Origin: Dysidea avara
Lineage: Eukaryota > Porifera > Demospongiae > Dictyoceratida > Dysideidae
Direction: 5' to 3'
Length of the DNA: 64,000 nucleotides
NCBI RefSeq assembly: GCF_963678975.1
Contig: NC_089275.1
Coordinates: forward strand, 49,773,363 to 49,837,362
The notes beneath the pieces are model-generated. The model ran no database searches. It was not told the origin of the DNA and was given only the letters and a program-made list of their open reading frames with translations. Below, one piece after another: positions 51,101 through 61,200 of the stretch (position 1 is its first letter; the number at the start of each line of letters is the position of its first letter). The position numbers and the translations under genes were made by a program.

Positions 51101-54100
51101 CACTAATGCCATCCCAATCAGAATATTGACTGACTCTCTGTTTCATCTTCTTCACAGCAAAATATCCAGCAAAGCACGAGTCATGATGCTCCTCCAGGAT
51201 CTTTTTCCTCAAGTGGAAAGGAACTACCAACTGTCATCGCCCAGGTAAGTCTGCCCCTTTGTAATACAAGATATCATCAATTAAATTGTATCCTCTCTTG
51301 GCTTGATACTGTATCTGTTGACTTTCACTAGGGCATTGTGGCAGTCCTCCATCTGAGTCAGGATGCATCCTTAATTTTGATGATATGCCTTCATCAAGTC
51401 TAGGGTAGTGAACAATGCATCCTTCTGCCTACCAACCATGTTGACGAGATCATCAATACGGGGAATCAGGTAGTAATCATGGACAGTATCCTTATTGATA
51501 CCACTGTAGTCGACACACACTCGCAGGCCTCCATCTCTCTTCCTGACAAGAGCTAACCTTGATGCGTGTATACTTGTAGATGACTCAATGCATCCGGTGG
51601 CTTCCAATCTAGCTAACTCAACCTCTAACTCTGATCGGAGAGCATAAGGCAACCTTTGAGGGGGTGGTGTGGTCTCTTTCCTTTCTATCTTGTGTCACAC
51701 AAGGTTGGTCCCAATTCAACATCCGACAAAGCAATCACCTGGTGCTCCATAAGTAGGAACTTTAGAAATCTCTTCAGGGGAACATGCTTCAGCCACACAT
51801 AACAAAGAACATAGTCTTGCCTGTTGATCTTCCACTTCATCATCTTGAGTTGCTCACCTCCTTACTCCTGAGTCTGGTGGCTTCTGGCACTCTTCCCACA
51901 CTTTGTGATTTACTGGAGTCACTTCCTCCACAGTACCCACAATTGTGCACTTACTGATTACAACTGGACTACAGTTACTCTGACCTGTGGACCTGCCACC
52001 ACAACTATAACCCAGGACTGGGATAGGGACAATCACATGGGGACATTAATAATCAGCAACAAGTGCAATGATTTCTGCCAAGGCCACATGGCAGAGGACA
52101 ATGGTCAAGGCGTCCTGGACGGTGTAGCTACTTGGATATCCTCCTCCCAAACCTCAAAATCATTATCACTAGGTTTTCCACCATATGGTTGATCAATGCC
52201 CTAAACCCAGGTGGGTGTACGTCGTTGTGGAGCTGGATGAAGTTGCTACCTCACTATCCTCTTGGGCCTCACTGACACCTTCATCAACTCATCACGGAGT
52301 CTACTAACTTCCCTTTCTAATGCCGTGGAACGTTCAATTAGATCTGCTTATCATTACGTAGCTCACTGATTGTGGAGTCATATTGACACATGCTGGCCAG
52401 TTGCTCGTCATTCGCACGTGTGTGCTCAAATAGCAGACTCTTTGTTACTGAACCTCCTCTTCGGCATGTAGAGCACACATACATTAGTGCCTTACTATGG
52501 CACCTGACCAATTCTGCATACAAGATGTCTACAAGGTGTCAGACAACTTATCACAATGCCTGATGGAGGTCACGTGCCCCCACCTGTCACAAAATTCACA
52601 TTCCAAAAATGCATCGAATAATTCATTTGTTGGCGACATATCCTCCACTGTCTCTGACACCATGTTCAGTGTCTTGTGGGACGATTCTTATCACTTAAAA
52701 CTTCTGGTGAACTGTTCTCGGTTATTCCTACTGTAGGGATCTCTATGGGACCTCCAAGTTGTAATTCCCGTCTTATAATCCAACTGTATTAACATTGACA
52801 AACCATACACCATTTAACAAATGAAATCTATGATCCTTATGGTCTATTATAGCCTTATGGAATTACTAAGTCCCACTCTGCCACGAGGTCGCTTCCAGCT
52901 TGCATGACTTTCTCCTTCCCGTCCATCTGTCTCCGGAACCTACATCTACTTACTGTAGATCGAAAAATTTCCAGTGTAATTTAATTAATATGCTTACAAA
53001 AAAATGAAATTTTTGGATATTCAGAAATTTGCCTCCAATATTATAGCTGAAATCGCTTTCACATGAAGTTTTAGCTGGTTGAAGCTTGTTAAACCAACAC
53101 GTCCTGTAGTGTTACAGGGATAAATGTAATGTTCATCTAATAGCTTGAGCATTAATTCCTCTATCACTAGACTCTTGAAATTATCCATGTCACTGTCTTT
53201 CCCTCACCCAGTATGTCTTGTCTACGCTCCAGAAAAGAACAATGATTTTCTACCCTGATCTATTCGGTGGACCAGTGTTTTGGAGATGAGTTGTGTGCCA
53301 GTCTGATGGAAACTTGTAGTGGGTAGCATTGATCTTGTAATTAACTTGAATGGGTAGAAGTCACCAATCAAATTTACAGCAGTTATTTGCCGCTTATCAC
53401 TCAGACCAGATCTTGATTATGCATAGGATGGAACAATACGTATGCTACAATTTAAGTCAATTCTGGCAGAATTTCTTCCATTTCAACTAGTGTGGCCAAA
53501 TTCAATAAATTCCTCCAGCAAAGTTGAGCTGTCATCCGTTTTAGTAGTGAATGTACCCAGTATCTGTCCAACTCTAAAAAAAGTTTTTGTAAATCTTTCT
53601 TACAAATGTGTCCAAAGCCTTCAATATTCCAGTAATTACAATGCCTTCTTGTACCTTCCTAATATATGCCTGTTCCATTGAATTAATTCTTACCCCAAAC
53701 AACAATGGCCTCCGTCATTTTTTGTGGTAAAAGATTGCATGGATTTTTACAACCAGTTTTTCTCCTTATCTTTATTTCATTCATTTAGGCATCTTCTGAT
53801 ACAGTAGACTGTGTTTGGCCTGTGCAGGAGTGGCTGCTGCTGATACTCGGAGGCTTGCATAGCATGTAATCCTAAGTTGTACGTGATTGTCATACTTTTG
53901 AAGTAATATCACAAAACTGAAGGGTACAGATTATAATACTCCCTTTTCTTTCCTGACTGCTAATTTGCTGTTTGCTACAGTAATTTTCAATCGCTGCACT
54001 TAGACAATCAATGGCACGTGATGGAATCTTTGCACCTTATCTGGTGACAATATTGCAACAAGTCCAAGTGTTCAATAAACCACACTACAACCTTATATAA

Positions 54101-55983
54101 ATTTACAATGCAGAAATGTTTACAGTGAAATAAATTTTTTGTGCTTCAATTTTTTTTTTCATGACATCAGTACATCTGAAAATTGTTAACCCAATCTACA
54201 ATATAATGTTAGTGGTCCCATGGCCTCTCCTCCTCCCATTGTAGGTCCGATGGTGTTCCTGGAGTTAGCACTGATCCAACATGCTCTGAGGATGTTACAT
54301 GACCGCAAGTACACGCCCCTGTACACGCCCTACTTCATGAGGAAGGAAGTGATGCAGGAAGTAGCTCAGTTGAGCCAGTTTGACGAGGAGCTTTACAAGG
54401 TACACACCGTGCTTGTAACTAGGAGGGCCATGTGGTGTCTTATATAGACTCCTGTAACTGAAAAAACCATTGATGGAAGTAGTTATCAACAGTTAGTTCA
54501 TTACACATGTAACATGTTGTTGTCAAGTAATTCTCTGGTGTATCAGAGCTAATTTCTCTGATCACCTCTAAGCCAAAGTGGCTCACCCTTAAAGATCAGT
54601 TACTGTAAATGTATTTCTGACCATATTAGGAAGTGGTCTTGATATGCATGTCCCTTAATGGAAGAGGTCAAACAGGATGATGTTTGCCTCAGCATTGTTA
54701 GCAATTACATCTTATCAGCCAGTACACACCTTAATACTTACAGTATAAGGGATTGTAACTTGTTGTGTTGGTTACCTAGGTGGTCGGCAAGGGTAGTGAG
54801 ATCAAAGAAGACAATACTGTTGAGGAGAAGTATCTCATAGCAACCAGTGAGCAGAGCATCGCTGCTTATCATCGTAATGAGTGGCTACAACCCTCTGATC
54901 TGCCACTGCGTTATGCTGGCTTCTCTACTTGCTTCAGACAGGAAGTGGGATCACATGGGCGAGACACTAGGGGAATTTTCCGTGTTCACCAGTTTGAAAA
55001 GGTGAACTTAATGTTACACTGTATGCATACACTCCACTGGGTCATGTGTGCTATTATAAGATGATGTACTCCATTACACAGTGAAGCAAGTCTCAAATTG
55101 ATACAACTCTTGTTATCCTGTTAATCAAGAGTTTAGTTTAGAACATGTTACACTATACTCTTCTGTGGATGCTATCCCACTTGGGTAGTGGTGTGCGATA
55201 TCAGGATTTTCATTTTGATACGATAATAGGGTAAATATCGAAATTTCGATTCTATTTTCAATAATTTTTAATTGCGTGGGTGGCCGATATTTATAAATAT
55301 GCTTCAAATACAATTTACACTCCAAAACTATTGCATAGAACTAATAATAAGCCTAGAAAACTGGTAGACAAGCTTTTAAAGTGGCTAGATTGTACAGAAC
55401 CAACCTTCATTGCTAGCGTGATTGTGCAATCACACACTAATGCTGTAGATTTATTGAAATCTGTTAAAGTGGTTTAGAAATCTATACGATAACGATATTG
55501 ACAAATTATCGTGATATTTTTCGATATATCGCACACCACTACACTTTGGGACCTTTGAGAATCATCTGGTGTTTACCATATTAGGCTAAACTTTGGTACA
55601 ACCCATTTCTCTTAGACAATAAAAAGAAATTAGGTAAATTCCATAATAACCACTGCCCCTAGCAACCTGAAGTTTACATTATTTGTAGGTATCAATGTCT
55701 AAAGTAACGAGATAGCATATATAAGGTCATGAGATATGACATTTTGAAGGGGCAACTGTTGCCCCCTCTCATAGATAATGTATGGGAAAACCACAAACTT
55801 CAAAATATCATATCTCATGACGTATATATGCTATCCTTTTGAAACTTGGAGATGTTACTTTAGACATTTACACCTACAAATAATGTAAAATTCAGGTAGC
55901 TAGGGCAACAGTTAATTTTTTTTTATTGTTTGTCTACTGGGTTTGCTGACATGCACACATGTGTACTCACACACTACACACGC

Positions 55984-56045
<62 letters not shown>

Positions 56046-56107
56046 CACACACATTACACACAACACACACACAACACAACACACACACAACACAACACAC
56101 ACACACA

Positions 56108-56141
<34 letters not shown>

Positions 56142-56831
56142 CACACACACACACACATTACACACAACACACACACAACACAACACACACACACACTACA
56201 CACTACACACACACACAGTGTACTTTCTTGCTTTTATCAGACTTGGTGACGACTCCTTCTCACTAGGTGGAACAGTTTTGTATCACCAGTCCCCGTGGTG
56301 ACGAGTCATGGCGTATGTTTGATGAGATGATAGCTACAGCTGAGGAGTTCTGCCAGTCACTAGGGATACCCTATCATATTGTTAACATAGTGTCTGGGGA
56401 ACTAAACAATGCTGCAGCTAAGAAACTAGACTTGGAGGCGTGGTTTCCCGGATCAGGAGCCTTCAGGGAATTAGTATCCTGTTCTAATTGTACCGATTAT
56501 CAGTCGCGACGACTACTAATCAGGTTTGGTCAGAAGAAGATGAATGAGCAAGTAAGTGTTGTGACTGTCAGGTTGTTAACCACGTGTGTCTTCCATCCAG
56601 GTAGAGTTTGTGCACATGTTAAACGCCACAATGTGTGCTACAACAAGAGTGATTTGTGCTATACTAGAGAACTACCAGACTGATGAGGGAGTGACCGTAC
56701 CTGATGTGCTCCGGCAGTACATGCCAGCCCAGTATAACCAGTTAATCAAGTTTGTCAAGCCTGCTCCGATTGAGGAGCCAGTCTCTAAGAAGCAGCAAAA
56801 ACAAGCTGGACAGGCCAAGAAGACATTATAA
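45177..56831 (+). CDS. SARS1: Seryl-tRNA synthetase, cytosolic type, copy 2 (conserved)
   Basis: This is the second complete copy of the class II synthetase for tRNA-Ser. Exons are 45177-45312, 45891-45961, 46416-46499, 46548-46706, 47379-47523, 54245-54399, 54780-55001, 56267-56551 and 56601-56831. All junctions are GT-AG and match copy 1. It keeps the residues copy 1 has changed: [15 protein letters not shown] in the motif 2 loop, HMLNATMC near motif 3, [10 protein letters not shown] after motif 1, and the Lys/Gln-rich tail [14 protein letters not shown] typical of animal SerRS. The ATG is only about 190 bp downstream of the UBA3-pseudogene stop region, so the ancestral UBA3-SerRS spacer was very short. 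Intron 5 (47524-54244) carries a nested DNA transposon and a defective Gypsy element. This copy is the likely housekeeping enzyme. Confidence 0.95.
45521..45898. repeat. 34-bp tandem repeat containing the SerRS exon 2 acceptor, unit 2
   Basis: About eleven copies of the 34-bp unit end exactly at SerRS copy 2 exon 2 (45891). As in unit 1, each copy includes CCCATATAG followed by TGAGGTTC or TAAGGTTC. The copy number is about double that of unit 1. Confidence 0.92.
47275..47376. repeat. Short GTGTGTCACCATTACCC-type repeat before SerRS copy 2 exon 5
   Basis: Four or five imperfect copies, the counterpart of 23667-23800. Confidence 0.7.
48021..48773. mobile_element. piggyBac-like MITE, 753 bp, TTAA target site
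   Basis: The ends GGTTACGGGTTA and TAACCCGTAACC are perfect 12-bp inverted repeats, each bordered by TTAA (48017-48020 and 48774-48777). A TTAA duplication is characteristic of piggyBac-type transposition. No coding frame. Confidence 0.85.
48848..49230. mobile_element. MITE, 383 bp, TA target site
   Basis: Perfect inverted ends (TAGTATGTTCACGTTGAGCT and its complement ending ACATACTA), extending to 24 bp, with TA on each side. This is the full-length relative of the truncated copy at 34716-34994. Confidence 0.92.
50743..51230 (-). pseudogene. Gypsy integrase fragments
   Basis: 51230-50949 has the zinc-binding region in decayed form ([20 protein letters not shown], then [16 protein letters not shown]). 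50937-50743 continues in another frame with [20 protein letters not shown] and [15 protein letters not shown], where the catalytic Asp and the usual SDRG are altered. Several frameshifts are present. Confidence 0.8.
51371..51652 (-). pseudogene. Gypsy RT fragment
   Basis: Contains [40 protein letters not shown] and [13 protein letters not shown], the start of the Gypsy RT domain through motif A. It stops before the catalytic box, and the next recognisable downstream piece is already integrase. Confidence 0.9.
53327..53860. other. Unit 2-specific intron segment
   Basis: The matching place in unit 1 (about 31955) lacks this stretch. I could not recognise inverted ends, a TSD or coding sequence. 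It may be an unrecognised insertion in unit 2 or a deletion in unit 1. Confidence 0.45.
55186..55551. mobile_element. hAT-type MITE, 366 bp
   Basis: The ends are TAGTGGTGTGCGATAT and ATATCGCACACCACTA, perfect inverted repeats. Left flank CACTTGGG and right flank CACTTTGGG look like an 8-bp TSD with one indel. Unit 1 has an uninterrupted site (near 33283). Confidence 0.88.
55660..55915. mobile_element. MITE with CCCCTAGCAACCTGAA-type ends, present in both units
   Basis: TTACATTATTTGTAGGT and TCAATGTCTAAAGTAAC near the left return as complements near the right, ending at GCTAGGGCAACAG. A related, more decayed copy is at 33390-33630 in unit 1, at the same intron position. Further relatives occur at about 56940-57100 and 57830-57900. 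The family appears repeatedly around SerRS and DSTYK. Confidence 0.7.
55972..56215. repeat. (CA)n-rich microsatellite
   Basis: About 240 bp of CA with CTACACA and CAACACA variants, just upstream of SerRS copy 2 exon 8. Long His/Thr reading frames through it are artefacts. Confidence 0.95.
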
Positions 56832-58214
56832 TTGTTATTAGTGAATTAATTTCTATCAATTTTAGTATAAATTACTGCCACAAAGAATGACCATGATAAT
56901 AATAGACATAACTCCTAATAAGGCTTCATAACATATAACAACTATTATCCCTAGCAAAATGTAAGTGACAATATCTAAAGTAACTTCTCCAAAGTTTTAA
57001 AAGGCATATATAGATATGCCATCTTGAAGTTTGTGGTTTTCCCATACACATCTATATAAGGGGGCAACAGTTGCCCCTTCTGAGGAATCACCTAATTGAA
57101 GGATTTCAATATATGCAAAAATTCAAAAAATTATATCTTAATTTTACATAATTTGTAAGTGTGAATGTCAACAATAATCCAATGGATAGTGTATACTGTA
57201 CAGGTCATAAGATCTGACATTTGATTGGCCGGAAGGGGCAATTGACAATGTATGGGAAAATTACAACTTCAAAATGCGATATCTCATGACTTAATCAATG
57301 TGTTGCCACACCGTAGGAGGCAGAAGGGGGCTACAGTTGGGGGTGCCCAAAATTTATGGTGGTTGTAGTATGTGTATGAAACATACTAATTCTAGGGGGT
57401 CTGGGGGCATGCCCCCCCCCCTCCCAAGGAAATTTTTGAAAATCAGGTGTCAGGAGATTGAATTTGGGGGCATTTTCGGTGGTTTTAGCTGTTAATCAAA
57501 ATACTATTTGTTTTAATACGTGCTTGACTGTTGTTTATTAGATCATGATTGACAAATTTTTGGAAGTTCACATTGTGACTATTGCCTGGAGCACCCCCTC
57601 TTCTGCCACTACCGCCCCTTAGTATAATGGGGTGGGACAGCTGAATGTCAAATGCCCCATAGTAGGACAAACCTATCGTGTCACTGTTGGCCCCAGTTGC
57701 AACACAGGGATTTAAAATACTTGGATGCTTAATGAATGATCGTCAAAATCATAGGTCAAATGCCCCATAATGGGGCAGCAGTTTCGTGTCAATTCCCCCT
57801 GTAAAGCTGGGGGGAGGAGAGGATGGTACATTAAAACTTGGAGAGGCGACTTTAGACATTAACACCTACAAACTTAGGTTGCTAGGGGCAACAGTTAATT
57901 TACGCATTGTAAAATTTGTCTTTTACATACCGGAAGCTGATTATATCTATATTTTAGGTGCCGCTCGTAATCTCTAAAATTGATAAGCTAGCATTCTATT
58001 AAGGTGGGTAGAGAACCTGATTTTACAAACATAGGGCCTGAGAGAACATGCTTGAGTATTCCGTTTTTCGTCCTTTCTGTCGTGAATCTCGCTCGGAATC
58101 TCGAGCATTGTGTAGTGACGTCATATCGGGTACTTCCCCATCATCTCGTGTTGCTGACTCACATGACCTTATCACGTGAAAACAATGGAGGACGTTTAGA
58201 GAGCAGCAGTCAAC
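56832..58214. other. SerRS-DSTYK intergenic region
   Basis: About 1.4 kb between the SerRS stop and the DSTYK ATG. It contains MITE remnants (56940-57300 and 57580-57910, with GGGGCAACAGTTGCCCC and CTAGGGGCAACAG segments) and a C-rich run at about 57412. The last 200 bp before the ATG are the only candidate DSTYK promoter region. They include a CG-rich stretch (58080-58130) and TTATCACGTGA, with a CACGTG E-box, at about 58170. No other gene was recognised. Unit 1 has lost nearly all of this region. Confidence 0.6.
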
Positions 58215-61200
58215 ATGGCGGCCAATAACAGTGATAGGATGGAACTGTCGCGTGAAGTACAGACATTTAAATTGCACGCAAAAAAACTGAAGAAGATATT
58301 CAAGGACACGGTGAAAGTACTAGCTGATTTGCAGGATTTTGAGCAGAGCTTGTCGTTAGACCAAGTTCTACATGTTGAAGCGCAGAAATGTATATCTAAC
58401 GTGGTGTCTGGCCACACAGCTATAGCCATACTAGGGGATCTGTTTCTTCGTGTTCGTATTATAAACACTATCATTGGAGAGCAAATGGTACCCACCCCTC
58501 GCAATTATGACGAGAAATGGCGTATGATACATTTTAAACACAGCAAGAGACGCTTCATACGTCATATGGTGGATGGGTTTGATGCCGTGTCACGTAAGGA
58601 TTATGGTGGAGTGGGTACCATGTTACATCGTGATGACCTGTTGGTGAACAACCACAAGACGGAGTCGGGAACTGTCCTGGAGATTGGAATGTCTAACTCA
58701 TTACTGGAATCAGGATTGGAGTTGATCTGTGCTCCAAGTCATAGTGACCCGGTAGCTTGTACTAGCCAAGTGTTGGACTTGTGCAAGCTAGAATTGCATC
58801 CTTTTATCATTTATGCTGTCGATGGGAGCAAAATTTTGAGCAAGCAGGTGTGTCCTAGGGTGTGTGATGTAATCACCTTAACCTGTGAAGTGTGACCTAG
58901 GGTGTGTGATGTAATCACGTTAACCTGTGAAGTGTGACCTAGGGTGTGTGATGTAATCACCTTAACCTGTGAGGTGTGTCCTAGGGTGTGTGATGTAGTC
59001 ACCATTTATCTCAGTCACCATTTATGTCAGCCTACAACTGTGTGTGTGTGTTGTGCATAGTGTAAAGTGAGACACATCTAGAGTCCTTATTATAGTGAGG
59101 TGTCCTGATTTCAGGGGTCTAAATGTGTGTGCACTAATAATGGGACCATGAACAAGTGTCCTGACTATCAAGATGTCCTTATTAGTGAGGTGTCCTGATT
59201 TCAGGGGTCTAAATGTGTGTACACTAATACAAATGGGACCATGGACAAGTGTCCTTATTAGTGAGGTGTCCTGATTTCAGGGGTCTAAATGTGTGTGCAC
59301 TAATAATGGGACCATGGACAAGTGTCCTGATTATCAAGGTGTCCTTATTAGTGAGGTGTCCTGATTTCAGGGGTCTAAATGTGTGTACACTAATACAAAT
59401 GGGATCATGGACAAGTGTCCTGATTATCAAGGTGTCCTTATTAGTGAGGTGTCCTGATTATCAAGGTGTCCTAATTAGTGAGGTGTCCTGATCATCAAGG
59501 TGTCCTTGTTAGTGAGGTGTACACTAGAGATGCAACGATGTATCGTATCGTATTAAGACAATATCGTTGTGTCGATACAAAGTCAAACCGTATCGATATA
59601 TTGTGTGTCGTGATATATCGACATATCGTGGTTTGTTAACATGGCTGACAATCAAATTATTGTACATTGTGGTTAAACTGAATAGTATGTAATGCTTCTC
59701 AAAGAAAAATTAACTCAAAAAACAACATAGACCATTGCTTAGACTCCACTTTGTATCGCGCAATATATCGCTGTATCGTGATACACCACAGGCAATATAT
59801 TGATACGTCTACACACTGTATCGTTGCAATCTAGTGTACACTGCTATGTGTTTGATCAGATATTTTTTAATGCAAGTCATTGATATTATTTACTTCTCAA
59901 GTGTAGGAGAACTTTGTGCTAAACATTGAACATTGTCTAACTAATATGAGTACTTGGAAAATATCAGATGTCATTATTTCAAGCAGTGTTAATGTAGTGT
60001 AGTGTTGTGTTGCAATACTGTGTACCATATGTGTGTTGTTGTATGGTATTGTGTTGTGTTGTATGGTATTGTGTGGTGTGGTGTTGTATGGTATTGTGTG
60101 TTGTTGTATGGTATTGTGTGGTGTTGTATGGTATTGTGTGGTGTTGTATGGTACTGTGTGGTGTTGTATGGTATTGTGTGTTGTTGTATGGTATTGTGTG
60201 TTGTTGTATGGTATTGTGTGTTGTTGTATGGTATTGTGTGTTGTTGAATGGTATTGTGTGGTGTTGTATGGTATTGTGTGGTGTTGTATGGTATTGTGTG
60301 GTGTTGTATGGTATTGTGTGGTGTTGTATGGTATTGTGTGGTGTTGTATGGTATTGTGTGGTGTTGTATGGTATTGTGTGTTGTTGTATGGTATTGTGTG
60401 GTGTTGTATGGTATTGTGTGGTGTTGTATGGTATTGTGTGTTGTTGTATGGTATTGTGTGGTGTTGTATGGTATTGTGTGTTGTTGTATGGTATTGTGTG
60501 TTGTTGTATGGTATTGTGTGGTGTTGTATGGTATTGTGTGGTGTTGTATGGTATTGTGTGTTGTTATATGGTATTGTGTGGTGTTGTATGGTATTGTGTG
60601 TTGTTGTGTGGTGTTGTTGTATAGTATTGTGGGTATTGTGTTGCATTGTAGTGCACACATTGAGTTATTGTTACTGTGTATAGTAAATATCTTAGTGTAT
60701 TGTTACAATGGATTATTAAAATTTTGGGGTATTTGGGTAGATGAAAAGGCTTTATAGTGAACATTATACCACCGTATATCAGACCTGTTGGGTCTTGTCA
60801 TGGTGTGTGTATTTCCAGACCACTTGTTTCATCAATTCTGTTCTAGGGTGGTCTGGGGGGGTAGGTAGTCCGTGGTAACCAATCAAATTTGTTGTTAACT
60901 CCACACTAAACATGTTGCTAGGTGATGTTATTACAATGTTACTCTTGTTGCCATAGCAATGTGAGGAGTTACGCTACATCAAGTCAACGATGCCGTATAT
61001 CCCAGTGTTGTTTATTTCTACATCCTTGACTACCATCAATATGGATACTCCAAGCCACAGTCACGTGGAAGATGAGATTTGTCAGATGTTGTCATCAATT
61101 GGATATCTCAATGAGGACGCCTCAGTTACTCCTCCCATGATGCTGCCTAACCCGAGCTCCCCTGTCGCCATTTCTCCTTTTGACCCTTCTGATACAACCA

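Larger units (their letters stand above)
49941..52944 (-). mobile_element. Ty3/Gypsy LTR retrotransposon with large internal deletions
   Basis: The LTRs at 49941-50103 and 52732-52944 share TGTAG starts, CTTATAATCCAACTGTATTA, CCCACTCTGCCACGAGG and CTACA ends, but differ by indels and many substitutions. The flanking 5-mers are TATAC and TCTAC, a probable TSD with one change. Unit 1 shows the empty site (CTGTATGTACTGTAG near 31578). A purine tract (GAAGGAGGAGGGAGT on the minus strand) adjoins the 3' LTR at 50104. Internal parts of RT and integrase remain. The region between them, including the RT active site and RNase H, is missing. This is an older insertion than the elements in SerRS copy 1. 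Confidence 0.9.
35350..58433. repeat. Segmental duplication, unit 2
   Basis: This is the second copy of the UBA3-SerRS-DSTYK segment, in direct orientation. It starts in sequence matching 429 and ends inside DSTYK exon 1, where unit 1 stops, after which unique DSTYK sequence continues. Part of it (38849-about 42128) is inverted relative to unit 1, and a small block (unit 1 2763-2940) has moved to its right side. Many MITEs of unit 1 are absent here at clean empty sites, and the reverse also holds. Confidence 0.9.

Noticed and set aside
55912-56301. His/Thr-rich and Cys/Val-rich frames
   Set aside because: They are CA microsatellite translations. The only coding part is the first codons of SerRS exon 8, in its own frame.
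58850-59520. Possible CRISPR-like array of regular repeats
   Set aside because: Units are direct tandem repeats without unique spacers, in an animal intron, with no cas genes.
60002-60764. Cys-rich and His/Thr-rich open frames of 169 to 253 codons
   Set aside because: They are translations of the 20-bp GTGTTGTATGGTATTGTGTG array and its flanks.
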